The notes under the pieces are model-generated. The model made no database searches. It was given only the letters and a program-made list of their open reading frames with translations, and was not told the origin of the DNA. Source: Fidelibacterota bacterium (GTDB lineage Bacteria > Fidelibacterota > UBA8477 > JABMPR01). Taken from it: 64,000 nucleotides of DNA. The DNA is taken from assembly GCA_021734255.1 (NCBI GenBank), contig JAIPJM010000009.1, forward strand, positions 1 to 64,000, in the 5' to 3' direction. Positions 10,654 through 19,047 of this stretch are shown here, one piece after another. The position numbers were made by a program, and so were the translations under genes. Position 1 is the stretch's first letter. The number at the start of each line of letters is the position of its first letter.

Positions 10654-11147
10654 TAATTCTTCCCGTATTCCTTCAGTGCATCGTCGATCAATCGCTCGTT
10701 ATCGTCTGGTGTGATCGACCTGGAGATGATCTTTTCTGCAGCAATCATGGAGATATCCACGATCTGGCTACGTATATCCGAGAGCGCTTTATCCTTTTCA
10801 GTTGCAATCTGAGATTCAGCCTGTTTCAGGAGTGCTTTGGATTTTTCCTGAGCTTCATTCAGGATATCCGCTTTCATTCTCTCGGCTGTTTCCTTCCCTG
10901 AAGCAACGATCTGCTGTGCTTCCTGGCGGGCTTTCGCAACCATTTCCTCGTATTCACCAGCTACCTTGTCAGCTTCCAGTCTGGCAGCTTCGGCTTCGTC
11001 CAGGGATTCCCGAATGAAGTTCTCCCGATTCTCCAGGGCTTTGATCATGGGCTTCCAGGCTTTGGTACCCAGAACCACCAAGACGATGGCGAAGGTGAGC
11101 CAGGTCCATATCATCAAGCCAGTGTCAAAGCTTAAGAGGTTTTCCAT
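10653..11147 (-). CDS. atpF: F1Fo ATP synthase b subunit
   Basis: A 164-residue protein with one N-terminal membrane helix (LMIWTWLTFAIVLVVLGTKAW) followed by a long, highly charged coiled coil (KALENRENFIRESLDEAEAARLEADKVAGEYEEMVAKA...). This is the stator arm linking Fo to delta. Only a single b-type gene is present, so the stalk is probably a homodimer. It lies 30 bp after atpE. Confidence 0.95.
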   Translation of the reverse strand: MENLLSFDTGLMIWTWLTFAIVLVVLGTKAWKPMIKALENRENFIRESLDEAEAARLEADKVAGEYEEMVAKARQEAQQIVASGKETAERMKADILNEAQEKSKALLKQAESQIATEKDKALSDIRSQIVDISMIAAEKIISRSITPDDNERLIDDALKEYGKN

Positions 11148-11177
11148 AATTCCTCCGAAGGGGTGTGTTCAGCCTTC

Positions 11178-11396
11178 TTATTTCAGAGCGATGAGTAGGG
11201 CTACAACCTCACCAATAATTGCAACACCTTCGAGCAGGAAGAGGGGCAGGTTTACAGCGCCGGTGATACTTGCCGCAGCTTCTGGCTGACGGGCGATCCC
11301 TGCAGCAGCAGCGGCTGCCAGTTTTCCAATTCCAAGTCCGGCTCCGATCACGATCATACCTGCACCAATTGCGGCTCCTAGATAAGCAAATTCCAT
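11178..11396 (-). CDS. atpE: F1Fo ATP synthase c subunit (proteolipid)
   Basis: A 72-residue hairpin of two membrane helices joined by the polar loop ARQPEA. The ion-carrying acid is the Glu in LLEGVAIIGE. The first helix contains a run of six alanines (KLAAAAAAGIARQ). The Na+-binding signature (Gln in helix 1 and Glu-Ser/Thr in helix 2, as in Ilyobacter) is absent: Ile stands at the Gln position and Gly follows the Glu. Proton coupling is therefore likelier. A second Glu (IIGEVV) lies one to two turns after the first. A 145-bp gap separates it from atpB. Confidence 0.95.
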   Translation of the reverse strand: MEFAYLGAAIGAGMIVIGAGLGIGKLAAAAAAGIARQPEAAASITGAVNLPLFLLEGVAIIGEVVALLIALK

Positions 11397-11541
11397 TTTA
11401 GAACTCCTTTATAATTTGTGTGGTTTCAGTACTCGTCGATCAGTGGCACTCGCATGTCTTTTTCCCTTGAACGGAGCAAGTCCTACCTGGTCAACTGTAC
11501 TGAATGGTTTATATGTTTTGTTAGTAGTAGTCAAATCTTTA

Positions 11542-12360
11542 TTAATGGTCAGCGTGTATGGCTTGTCCTATAAATACGGAAGAGAGCAAGGTGAAGACAT
11601 AAGCCTGCACGATACTTACGATGATCTCGAGAAAGGTGATACCGACATTTAAAGCGACTGAAGCAACCCCTACATAAGCATTATGGAGGAGAAAGATGGG
11701 TGCAAATATTGCCAGCATGGCAATATGTCCAGCTGTCATATTCGCTGCCAATCGCATGGTCAATGCGAAGGGTCTAACAAACATACTCAAAATCTCGATG
11801 GGGATGAGAATGATGTAAACAGCCTTTGGCAGTCCTCCAGGGACCAGATTCTTCCAATGCTTGAAGAACCCATGCTCGATAATTCCGGCGACAATGATCA
11901 TGAAAAATGTGACGAGGGCCAATGATGCAGTCACGTTAATGTTACCTGTAGCTGTCGTGCCACCATGACCATGATTGATGTAATTAAATAATGGGATCAA
12001 GCCCAGAAAGTTCATCGTCAGGATCAAAAAGAAGAATGACATGACCAATGGACCCCACTTGAGCACATGCTTCTTCCCCACTGTTGGAATAAGGATTCCA
12101 GTTCGAACAAAATCAACGACGTATTCGAAGGCGTTGGTAAATCCTGATGGAATCGGTCGCTCTTCCTTGCGATATTTTCTGGTCGCATATAGCGCAACAC
12201 TCATAAGAAGCCCGGCGGCAATCCAGATCATAATGACATGCTTTGTAATGGATAGATCGATACCAAACAATTCAAAATGGATCATCACATCGCTATTAGC
12301 GACATGTTCAATAATTTTATCCCCGATATTGTTGCTGGTTCCGTGGCCGGCTTCAGCCAT
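11542..12360 (-). CDS. atpB: F1Fo ATP synthase a subunit
   Basis: About 272 residues with five or six membrane helices. It contains the conserved Fo-a block FVRPFALTMRLAANMTAGHIAML, whose Arg is the stator arginine facing the c-ring Glu, and the C-terminal LEIIVSIVQAYVFTLLSSVFI. The ORF track extends to 12435, but the ATG at 12360 (MAEAGHGTSNN) is far better: it overlaps the preceding gene's stop as TAATG, whereas the long form would overlap 75 bp of that gene. The 145-bp stretch between this gene and atpE holds no gene that I can see. Confidence 0.95.
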   Translation of the reverse strand: MAEAGHGTSNNIGDKIIEHVANSDVMIHFELFGIDLSITKHVIMIWIAAGLLMSVALYATRKYRKEERPIPSGFTNAFEYVVDFVRTGILIPTVGKKHVLKWGPLVMSFFFLILTMNFLGLIPLFNYINHGHGGTTATGNINVTASLALVTFFMIIVAGIIEHGFFKHWKNLVPGGLPKAVYIILIPIEILSMFVRPFALTMRLAANMTAGHIAMLAIFAPIFLLHNAYVGVASVALNVGITFLEIIVSIVQAYVFTLLSSVFIGQAIHADH

Positions 12361-12752
12361 TAAGATTTCTCCCCATTTTCTTGCGCTTGTCTCGTCATAA
12401 AAAGCGGCCAATAATAAGCTTCGACCCCATGCCACGCAAGGAAGTTTATAAGCAAGATTACAATAAATGTCACCTTATGTAAAGTCCCAGAATTCAATAA
12501 GATAGCCGCCCATAAACCAAGCAAAATGACCTTCAAAAAGAAGCCGATAATATTGATTTTCTGTAGCTGAATAGCTCCCTGAGTCTTCTGCCTCTCAACC
12601 CAATACAATAATCCCGTACTGATCAGCACCGGAACCAAAGCTGCGGCTAAAACAGAACTCACCCTCTCTGAGCTGCCTGTAAAGACAAAGGCTGCCACGA
12701 CCAGACCGTTCAAACCCACTGCTGAAAAAAGGATTATCTGCCAGGGTTTCAT
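12360..12752 (-). CDS. AtpI-like membrane protein of the ATP synthase operon
   Basis: A 130-residue protein with four predicted membrane helices (around residues 5-25, 33-50, 68-88 and 93-112). Its position, immediately before atpB with a 1-base stop/start overlap, together with its size and topology, matches ATP synthase subunit I-type proteins, which help assemble the c-ring in other bacteria. Sequence conservation in this family is poor, so the call rests mostly on topology and context. Its start overlaps the stop of the AtpZ-like gene by 4 bp. Confidence 0.65.
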   Translation of the reverse strand: MKPWQIILFSAVGLNGLVVAAFVFTGSSERVSSVLAAALVPVLISTGLLYWVERQKTQGAIQLQKINIIGFFLKVILLGLWAAILLNSGTLHKVTFIVILLINFLAWHGVEAYYWPLFMTRQAQENGEKS

Positions 12753-12952
12753 TCTTCATCCTTATTCATGTAGAGGCGTTTATATAACTCGTACATACCA
12801 ATAAATGCACCCAACAGTGCACCTATCAGAAGTCCGTATTGGGGCCAGTCAAACTTATGGTCAAGATAATAACCAAGGGCACCCAGACCGAGCACACTAC
12901 CGGTCATGGTAGAGGCCGCAGCCATATATTTGCCCTGTGTCCTAGATGACAT
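12749..12952 (-). CDS. AtpZ/AtpI-type small ATP synthase-associated membrane protein
   Basis: A 67-residue protein with two membrane helices (TMTGSVLGLGALGYYLDHKF and YGLLIGALLGAFIGMYELYKRL). The pattern GxxxGYYLDxxF...GLLIGALLGAFxGxYxLYK is typical of the AtpZ/ATPase_gene1 family encoded ahead of ATP synthase subunit I. A role in Mg2+ transport or Fo assembly has been proposed for the family. It is 5 bp downstream of the bactofilin gene, linking the cell-shape genes to the ATP synthase operon. Confidence 0.8.
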   Translation of the reverse strand: MSSRTQGKYMAAASTMTGSVLGLGALGYYLDHKFDWPQYGLLIGALLGAFIGMYELYKRLYMNKDEE

Positions 12953-12957
12953 GGGAT

Positions 12958-13338
12958 CTAGCTATCAAGCTCGGGAATGCTAGAGTCAACCGCTTCTTTT
13001 GCAGCTTCAGGCTTCATTGAGCTACGCCCCTGAAAAACGGCGCCATCTTCAATGATCAATCGAGTAGCGATGACATCACCCTTGAGTCGCCCTTTTTTAC
13101 CAACGGCAACCTTACCTTTCACTTCAACATTACCACCGACGATACCGCCGATGATGGCATACTCACCTTTGATACCACCTTTGACGATACCTGTCTCTGA
13201 GACGGTTACAAAACCCGATGCATTGACGCTGCCGTCAACTGTACCGTTGATATGCGCACTTCCATTGATGGTCATATTGCCTGATACGTGACTCCCGCGT
13301 CCAACAATAGTTTCTATCCGGTGTATTTTATTAGCCAT
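12958..13338 (-). CDS. Bactofilin (polymer-forming cytoskeletal protein)
   Basis: A 126-residue protein made largely of a right-handed beta-helix of short Gly/Val/Ile repeats (NMTINGSAHINGTVDGSVNASGFVTV..., GGNVEVKGKVAVGKKGRLKGDV), flanked by short disordered tails. This is the compact bactofilin (DUF583) domain. Bactofilins form membrane-associated filaments that localise wall enzymes or chromosome-segregation proteins. Here the gene overlaps the LytM peptidase gene by 8 bp and follows parAB, a grouping known in other phyla. It is therefore probably part of a shape/segregation module. Confidence 0.92.
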   Translation of the reverse strand: MANKIHRIETIVGRGSHVSGNMTINGSAHINGTVDGSVNASGFVTVSETGIVKGGIKGEYAIIGGIVGGNVEVKGKVAVGKKGRLKGDVIATRLIIEDGAVFQGRSSMKPEAAKEAVDSSIPELDS

Positions 13339-14140
13339 TTTCCTCTTCCTGTTCTACAGGTGTAAAATTGTCTTCTGTCAATTCCGTAATGAAGGTCGCT
13401 GGGTCCAGGGGAACCCCGTTATGCCAGATCTCGAAATGTAGGTGCGCACCACCCGAGATACCCGTATTCCCCATAACAGCAATGGGCTCAGCACGATCGA
13501 CGACCTGTCTTTGAGTGACCAGGTTCTGCTCATTGTGGCCGTAAACGGTTAGATATCCATTTCCATGATCGATGATGATCATATTGCCATAACGATAGGT
13601 CCAATTTGAAAAGATTACATACCCGCGACCAGCGGCCTTAACAACCCGATCCTGAATGGAGGAGAGATCGATTCCCAGGTGGTCCTGACTGAATAAGCCC
13701 GCCCGGACGATAAAGCCTCGATTGACGAAGCCCTTGATCGGTAAATAGGTCGGCAGATCATCTAGCAGACCCATTGTTTCAAAAGGAGAAAGTTCGCCAC
13801 CTCCATTTGCCATATCTACACTGTCGGTCATCTCCCCAGAAAGATCATAATGGGTACCGAGCGTGCTCTCTAAAAATTGATTGATCTCCTCAATTCGCTT
13901 TGCATTCTGCAGCAAAACGGCCACCTCCTGACGTTCACTGAGCAGGAAGTCGTTCTCCGAGACAATCTTATTGTAGTTGATCGCCTTGGGCAGAAAGTAA
14001 ATGCTGAACAGCACCAGGCCCACAACCAGAAGGAGCGCCATCACTTTCAACAGGTTCAGGGTGCGAGCTGTGATGGACATTGACCGCCCTGAAGCTTCAT
14101 TATCAGGCAGGATCAATAGCGTATATTTTTCATGTTTCAT
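13331..14140 (-). CDS. M23/LytM-type peptidoglycan endopeptidase, membrane-anchored
   Basis: This 269-residue protein has a short cytoplasmic N-terminus, one membrane helix (VMALLLVVGLVLFSIYFLP), a coiled segment, and a C-terminal M23 domain with the zinc ligands in DHLGIDL and AHLHFEIW and the central DHGNGYLTVYGH. The full Zn-binding set appears intact, so it could be an active wall hydrolase. It is immediately followed by bactofilin with an 8-bp overlap. M23-bactofilin pairs occur in other bacteria, where bactofilin positions the peptidase. Confidence 0.92.
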   Translation of the reverse strand: MKHEKYTLLILPDNEASGRSMSITARTLNLLKVMALLLVVGLVLFSIYFLPKAINYNKIVSENDFLLSERQEVAVLLQNAKRIEEINQFLESTLGTHYDLSGEMTDSVDMANGGGELSPFETMGLLDDLPTYLPIKGFVNRGFIVRAGLFSQDHLGIDLSSIQDRVVKAAGRGYVIFSNWTYRYGNMIIIDHGNGYLTVYGHNEQNLVTQRQVVDRAEPIAVMGNTGISGGAHLHFEIWHNGVPLDPATFITELTEDNFTPVEQEEENG

Positions 14141-14170
14141 CAGTATCTACTTTTCTATGATTTGTTACTG

Positions 14171-15058
14171 TCAATCATCCAGCTTTTCCAACAGTTCAAT
14201 GATGCGTTCCAGATCCTCGTCTCCAAAGTATTGTACTTCAATCACGCCTTTTTTCCGGCCGGGTTTGATTTGTACCCGCGTGCCCAGGCGTGCCATCAAC
14301 AGCTCTTCGCTCTTGCGCACGTAAATAGATTTGGTTTGCTTTTTGGATGGCTTCTTTGCCGACTGCTTTTTCTCGCTTTTCAACTTGCGTATGTAATTCT
14401 CAGTTTCCCGAACACTCAAATTCTGGCGGCGAACGACCTTGAACACATTGATGATCTCTTTTTCTGAATCCAGGCCGAGAAAAGCTCGGGCATGTCCTGC
14501 GGAAAGGACCAGGTTTTTTACCGCCAGCTTAATCTCTGCTGGAAGCTTGAGTAACCGCAGGGAATTCGTGATCGCAACGCGACTCTTACCTATATTTCCG
14601 GCGATCTTCTCATGGGAGAGTTTGTACTTTTCCGCCAGCAAAGCATATGCTTCGGCTTCTTCTAATGGATTCAGATTGTCGCGTTGGAGATTCTCGATCA
14701 GGGCCATCTCCATCATATCCACATCGGAATCGACTTCTAAAATGTGAACGGGAATGCTCTCAAGCTTAAGTTCCTGACAGGCACGCAATCTTCTCTCGCC
14801 GGCGATCAACTCATATTTACCGTCTATTTCCCGCACTGTCACGGGCTGGATCAGCCCCTTCGAGTTGATGGAATTTTTCAGGTCTTCAAAAGCTTGAAGC
14901 GCTTTTTCTGAATTAAAATCTTTTCGAGGTTGAAATGGATTTGGTTCGATCTCGTTCGGATCCAGCGAGATGACGGCACTCACATCATCAGAGGAAGCGC
15001 CAAGAGAATCAAGGATGGCGTCCAGGCCGCGTCCCAATCGTTTTGGTTTTTCAGGCAT
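14171..15058 (-). CDS. parB: Chromosome-partitioning protein ParB (CTPase clamp)
   Basis: About 295 residues, beginning [10 protein letters not shown], the short N-terminal motif that contacts ParA. It continues with the ParB/Srx nucleotide-binding core ([43 protein letters not shown]), the parS-binding helix-turn-helix ([29 protein letters not shown]), and a C-terminal dimerisation helix. I use ATG 15058 ([11 protein letters not shown]) rather than the track's 15079, leaving an 8-bp overlap with parA. No perfect parS (TGTTTCACGTGAAACA) was noticed nearby. Confidence 0.95.
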   Translation of the reverse strand: MPEKPKRLGRGLDAILDSLGASSDDVSAVISLDPNEIEPNPFQPRKDFNSEKALQAFEDLKNSINSKGLIQPVTVREIDGKYELIAGERRLRACQELKLESIPVHILEVDSDVDMMEMALIENLQRDNLNPLEEAEAYALLAEKYKLSHEKIAGNIGKSRVAITNSLRLLKLPAEIKLAVKNLVLSAGHARAFLGLDSEKEIINVFKVVRRQNLSVRETENYIRKLKSEKKQSAKKPSKKQTKSIYVRKSEELLMARLGTRVQIKPGRKKGVIEVQYFGDEDLERIIELLEKLDD

Positions 15059-15812
15059 TTTGCAGCACCTCTTCCACAAGGCTCATATAGTTGGCGGCAC
15101 CGACGGAATTGGCATCGTAAAGCATGATCGGTTTTCCATGACTGGGAGATTCACTCAACCTGACATTCCGATAAATATAAGTTTTATAAACTGTGTCCTT
15201 GAAATAGGTTTTTACTTCACTCACAACCTGCTTGCTCAGGTTTAAGCGGCTGTCATACATGGTCATGAGCACGCCTTCAATGACCAGCGCCTTATTAATG
15301 GTCTTTTGAACGCGCCTGACTGTATTCAATAGTTGGCCCAGTCCTTCCAGGGCGTAGTATTCGCATTGAATGGGAATGAGGATGGAATGTGAAGCTGTCA
15401 GCGCATTTATCGTGAGCAAGCCCAATGACGGTGGACAGTCCATGATGATAAAATCGTACTTGTCTTCCACCAGAGCCAGGGCTTCCTTTAATATTCGTTC
15501 ACGGGCCATGGCGGAAACCAGTTCCACTTCAGCGCCAACGAGTGAGGGGCTGGAAGGGACCACCTCGAGAAAAGGAAGTTCAGATTTCTGAAGGACATCC
15601 TCAATTGTAGCCTGTCCAAGCATGACCTGGTAGATACTATTCCCGTCGACCCGAACAGGACTTCCCAGACCGGCAGTTGCATTTGCCTGGGGATCCAGAT
15701 CCACCAAAAGACATTTTTTCTCTGCCACTGCCAGACCAGCGGCCAGGTTTACAGATGTCGTTGTTTTACCAACGCCCCCTTTTTGATTTACAATGGCGAT
15801 TATTTTTGCCAT
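15051..15812 (-). CDS. parA: Chromosome-partitioning ATPase ParA (Soj)
   Basis: A 253-residue ParA/MinD-type ATPase with the deviant Walker [15 protein letters not shown] at the N-terminus, Walker A' [12 protein letters not shown] and Walker [19 protein letters not shown]. The lack of an N-terminal DNA-binding extension makes it the chromosomal Soj type. It cooperates with ParB for origin segregation. It heads the minus-strand run parA-parB-M23-bactofilin-atpZ-atp. Short gaps throughout suggest at least partial co-transcription. Confidence 0.96.
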   Translation of the reverse strand: MAKIIAIVNQKGGVGKTTTSVNLAAGLAVAEKKCLLVDLDPQANATAGLGSPVRVDGNSIYQVMLGQATIEDVLQKSELPFLEVVPSSPSLVGAEVELVSAMARERILKEALALVEDKYDFIIMDCPPSLGLLTINALTASHSILIPIQCEYYALEGLGQLLNTVRRVQKTINKALVIEGVLMTMYDSRLNLSKQVVSEVKTYFKDTVYKTYIYRNVRLSESPSHGKPIMLYDANSVGAANYMSLVEEVLQNA

Positions 15813-16298
15813 AAGCTATTGTTTTTTAATAACCTTTCAGCATTTAATTCAGGCTGTGAATATAGTTGCGTTTGCTACGAAAAACAACGTTAGCTTCATC
15901 GCCGTCTTGCTTGGTTTATCCCTATCTCCGACACTCACCTTGATCGCCCGCCAGGTCGTCCCCAAGATCATGATCAGACTGACATGGAGTAACGGGATCA
16001 TTAGACCTGAATTGAACATGCAGGAAATTAGCTACTGCTATTGGTGATGCTATTCATTTGTTCTTTTCTCAGGCAGGAATTGCCTTGTCAATCCTGAGAA
16101 AGATGTCCAATTAAACTCATCCTGATGATCGATGAATGAACGATTTATGAGCTAGCGAAATGCACCGGATTTGCAGGCGCTAATTGATATGAATGCGCAG
16201 AACCCTTTACTTGCTTGCGTTTTGCAAGGATTAATTAGTGCTCTCAATATTTGCCAAGAGTATTACATATTATTTGTTATTAATACCCTCATTCAATG

Positions 16299-16314
16299 TG
16301 GCACAAATATAGCA
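16299..16314 (+). promoter_or_regulatory. Candidate sigma-54 promoter of the merR-psr operon
   Basis: TGGCACAAATATAGCA matches the sigma-54 consensus TGGCACRNNNNTTGCW with a single mismatch (TAGC for TTGC). The invariant GG and GC are separated by exactly 10 nt. Transcription would start near 16325, leaving a leader of roughly 18 nt with GGAG before the ATG at 16343. Confidence 0.5.
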
Positions 16315-16341
16315 AACCTAGATTTTGGAGTATAGGTTTGC
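16312..16341 (+). promoter_or_regulatory. 9-bp inverted repeat overlapping promoter and leader, candidate MerR operator
   Basis: GCAAACCTA (16312-16320) and TAGGTTTGC (16333-16341) are perfect inverted repeats separated by 12 bp. They straddle the predicted transcription start and the GGAG ribosome site and end one base before the ATG of the MerR-type gene. The position suits autoregulation by the encoded regulator. A leader hairpin is possible only if transcription starts further upstream. Confidence 0.55.
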
Positions 16342-16342
16342 G

Positions 16343-16807
16343 ATGAATAGTCAGAACATACAAAACCGCCTGAATGACAAGACAAGACCGATGTTTACCA
16401 TTGGTGTTACCGCTGATCTTATCGGTGTCTCTGTTCATACCTTAAGAATGTATGAGAATGAAGGACTCATTCTTCCAAGCCGGACCCAATCTCAGAGGAG
16501 ATTGTATTCCCATTCAGATATCGAACGTCTACAGTGTATTCGAGCCATGATCGAAGAACGCGGATTCAATCTGGCTGGCATTAAAGGCATGATATCCATG
16601 GCTCCCTGTTGGGAGATCAAAGGATGCAGTAAAGCAGATCAGCAGATCTGTGACGCCTATCATCATGCCCTGGAACCTTGTTGGGTTGTAAAAACAAAGG
16701 GTGGTGAATGCGTAGACACTGATTGCACTGATTGTCCCGTTTATACAGAAGTTACCACATGTCATAATATGAAAACGTATTTAAAAGAACATTGGAAGCA
16801 CGCATGA
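16343..16807 (+). CDS. MerR-family regulator with Cys-rich C-terminal sensor tail
   Basis: About 154 residues. The N-terminal MerR winged helix-turn-helix reads FTIGVTADLIGVSVHTLRMYENEGLI followed by QRRLYSHSDIERLQCI. The region after it is short and unusually Cys-rich: CWEIKGC, ICDAYHH, CWVVK, GGECVDTDCTDCPVY and TTCHNM, about nine Cys. This suggests a metal, Fe-S or thiol sensor rather than a classical MerR dimerisation helix with a metal loop. I use ATG 16343, not the TTG at 16325. Its stop overlaps the ATG of the molybdoenzyme gene (ATGA), so regulator and reductase are translationally coupled, and it very likely controls the psr operon. The inducer is unknown. Confidence 0.88.
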   Translation: MNSQNIQNRLNDKTRPMFTIGVTADLIGVSVHTLRMYENEGLILPSRTQSQRRLYSHSDIERLQCIRAMIEERGFNLAGIKGMISMAPCWEIKGCSKADQQICDAYHHALEPCWVVKTKGGECVDTDCTDCPVYTEVTTCHNMKTYLKEHWKHA

Positions 16808-19047
16808 GTCATACAATGAATCGTCGTGAGTTTATCAAGATAGCGGGTGTGGGAGCCAGCAGCCTGGCCTTCGCCACCCCCTTGTTTGATTTCTCAAAAG
16901 GTGAAGTGCTTGCCCCGGATACCCATCCAGGGATGTATTCGAAGCGAACACCTACATACTGTGAGATCTGCTTTTGGAAATGCGCTGGGTGGGTGCATAC
17001 CAACGAAGCAGGCAATATCTGGAAGATTACTGGTCATGAGGATGACCCCCATTCAAACGGACGTCTCTGCCCCAGAGGTACTGGCGGTGTTGGTATGTAC
17101 AATGATGAAGATCGACTAAAAACACCCCTGATCCGGACAGGGAAACGGGGGAGCCAGACCTTCAGAGAAGCCAGTTGGGATGAAGCGTTCGAGTACATCG
17201 CTGATGGATTGAAGAAGATCGCTGAAGAACATGGTCCCGAATGCGTGGCTCTCTTTACCCATGGATCAGGCGGTACATATTTCGGTGATATGCTAAAAGC
17301 TTACGGATCGAATAATATTGCAGCCCCCTCCTATGCTCAGTGTCGTGGACCCCGCGAAGTTGGATTTATTTCAACATACGGAGAAGGTGTCCAGTCTCCA
17401 GAAAGAGTTGACATCCGGGATACCAGATGCCTGGTTTTGATCGGATCGCACTTTGGTGAAAACATGCATAATGGCCCTGTGCAGGAGATCTCACAGGCCA
17501 CAGGAAAAGGCGCTTCAATCATCACCGTGGACCCAAGATTCTCAACGGTGGCCAGTAAATCAAAATTTTGGTTGCCGATCAAGCCGGCCACTGACCTGGC
17601 ACTGCTGCTGGCATGGATGCATGTGATCATATACGAAGGTTTATACGATAAAGAATATGTGGAAAAGTATACCTACGGATTTGAAGACCTGAAAGCCCAT
17701 GTGGCAGGTATGACCCCTGAGTGGGCCTACGGTATCACAACGATCAAGCCTGAGCAGATCAGGGCAACGGCACGTGAAATGGCGAATGCCAGCCCACGGG
17801 TGATCATTCATCCCGGCCGCCACGTTACTTGGTATGGTGATGACACCCAGCGCCTAAGGGCAGTAGCAATACTGAATGCTATTCTGGGTTCCTGGGGTCG
17901 ACGTGGTGGATATTATTATCCAGAAAAAGTGTCATTCAAAAGCTATCCACATCCTCCCTTTCCAAAACCGAAACGTACCTGGAAAGACGCCTACCCGGGT
18001 CAATACAAGCTTGCCGGATTGGCGCTGGCATCAGGTATCTGTGATGCCACAGTTCCAACGACTGAGCGGGATTGCTCATTCAAGGGCTGGATCGTGAATG
18101 GAACCAATCTCATCCATACCTTGCCAAACCAGGAAAACACATTGAAGGCAATCGATGCTCTGGACCTCATGGTTGTCATCGATACCATGCCTATGGAGAT
18201 CACAGGCTACGCCGACGTGATCCTACCTGAATGCACCTATCTGGAACGCTATGACAGTATCCGTGTCAGTCCACATCGGGAACCGACGATTGCCCTGCGA
18301 ATGCCGGCTGCTGAGCCGAAGTACAATACAAAACCAGCCTGGTGGATGGCGAAAGGCATTGCTGAAAAGCTAGGCCTGGGTCACTACCTACCCTGGAAGA
18401 ATATTGAAGAAAAGCTGGACTGGGAATTGAAGCAGGTCGGAACATCACTGCAAGAGATGAAGCGCATCGGTGTGAAGAAATTCGAGCGTGAATATGATGA
18501 TCTCTATCCCATGGAAGACCTTGCAGACTTTGAGTTCAATACGAACACAGGTAAGATCGAGCTCTACTCAACAGCCATGGAAGATGAAGGGTATGACCCC
18601 TTACCCAAGTACACGCATCACGAAGAACCACCGTATGGCTACTATCGTCTCAACTATGGTAGAGCACCCATGCACACCTTTAGTAGAACCGCCAACAATC
18701 CCAATCTGACAGACCTGATGGATGAGAATAGCGTATGGGTCAATCCAAAGGTTGCCAAGGGGTGGGACTTGAAGAACGATCAATATGTCTGGTTAGAAAA
18801 CCAGGATGGTGTCATCACCAAAACACCCATTAAAGTGAGAGTCACAGAGCGGATCCGCTTTGATAGTGTATTTGTGGTCCATGGCTTTGGTCACACCAAT
18901 CGTCACCTCTCCCGGGCGAACGGTCGCGGTGCCAGTGATGCTGATCTTATCACTCGCGTCCATACCGATCCTGTCATGGGTGGTACAGGTATGCGAGGGA
19001 ATTTCGTCACCTTCCGCTTTGAAGCTGGAGAGGAGGTGTCATCATGA
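16804..19047 (+). CDS. Molybdopterin oxidoreductase catalytic subunit, polysulfide/thiosulfate reductase (PsrA/PhsA) type
   Basis: About 747 residues of the DMSO-reductase superfamily. A twin-arginine signal (NRREFIKIAGVGASSLAF) sends it folded to the periplasm. The N-terminal [4Fe-4S] ligands are CEICFWKC...LCPRG. The Mo-coordinating residue appears to be the Cys of SYAQCRGPRE (about residue 181), as in PsrA/PhsA and related sulfur-compound reductases. The molybdopterin-guanine dinucleotide domains and the C-terminal NGRGASDADLITR region are present. With the ferredoxin and NrfD genes next to it, it should form a quinol-linked periplasmic reductase. Substrate could be polysulfide, thiosulfate or tetrathionate; the adjacent YedE and rhodanese genes favour a sulfur compound. 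ATG 16804 overlaps the merR stop; the ORF track's TTG at 16792 is less likely. Confidence 0.88.
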   Translation: MSHTMNRREFIKIAGVGASSLAFATPLFDFSKGEVLAPDTHPGMYSKRTPTYCEICFWKCAGWVHTNEAGNIWKITGHEDDPHSNGRLCPRGTGGVGMYNDEDRLKTPLIRTGKRGSQTFREASWDEAFEYIADGLKKIAEEHGPECVALFTHGSGGTYFGDMLKAYGSNNIAAPSYAQCRGPREVGFISTYGEGVQSPERVDIRDTRCLVLIGSHFGENMHNGPVQEISQATGKGASIITVDPRFSTVASKSKFWLPIKPATDLALLLAWMHVIIYEGLYDKEYVEKYTYGFEDLKAHVAGMTPEWAYGITTIKPEQIRATAREMANASPRVIIHPGRHVTWYGDDTQRLRAVAILNAILGSWGRRGGYYYPEKVSFKSYPHPPFPKPKRTWKDAYPGQYKLAGLALASGICDATVPTTERDCSFKGWIVNGTNLIHTLPNQENTLKAIDALDLMVVIDTMPMEITGYADVILPECTYLERYDSIRVSPHREPTIALRMPAAEPKYNTKPAWWMAKGIAEKLGLGHYLPWKNIEEKLDWELKQVGTSLQEMKRIGVKKFEREYDDLYPMEDLADFEFNTNTGKIELYSTAMEDEGYDPLPKYTHHEEPPYGYYRLNYGRAPMHTFSRTANNPNLTDLMDENSVWVNPKVAKGWDLKNDQYVWLENQDGVITKTPIKVRVTERIRFDSVFVVHGFGHTNRHLSRANGRGASDADLITRVHTDPVMGGTGMRGNFVTFRFEAGEEVSS

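Larger units (their letters stand above)
15813..16342. other. 530-bp divergent intergenic region between parA and the merR-psr operon
   Basis: No convincing gene lies here. The 84-codon track ORF on the plus strand overlaps the parA start and shows no recognisable domain. A perfect 9-bp inverted repeat, TTTCTCAGG (16065-16073) / CCTGAGAAA (16093-16101), lies about 200 bp upstream of the sigma-54-like promoter and overlaps a smaller AGGCA/TGCCT hairpin. The right end carries that promoter and an operator-like repeat, listed separately. The left part must contain the parA promoter, which I cannot place. Confidence 0.6.

Noticed and set aside
11178-11396. Na+-coupled ATP synthase
   Set aside because: The c subunit lacks the helix-1 Gln and the Glu-Ser/Thr pair needed for Na+ binding, so proton coupling is likelier despite the second Glu.
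12361-12435. Track's longer N-terminus for atpB (MAWGRSLLLA...)
   Set aside because: It would overlap 75 bp of the AtpI-like gene; ATG 12360 forms a clean TAATG junction.
15793-16047. 84-aa plus-strand ORF between parA and merR
   Set aside because: It begins inside parA on the opposite strand, shows no recognisable domain and lacks a clear ribosome site.
14171-16342. parS site near parAB
   Set aside because: I looked for TGTTTCACGTGAAACA or a close variant and saw none in this region.
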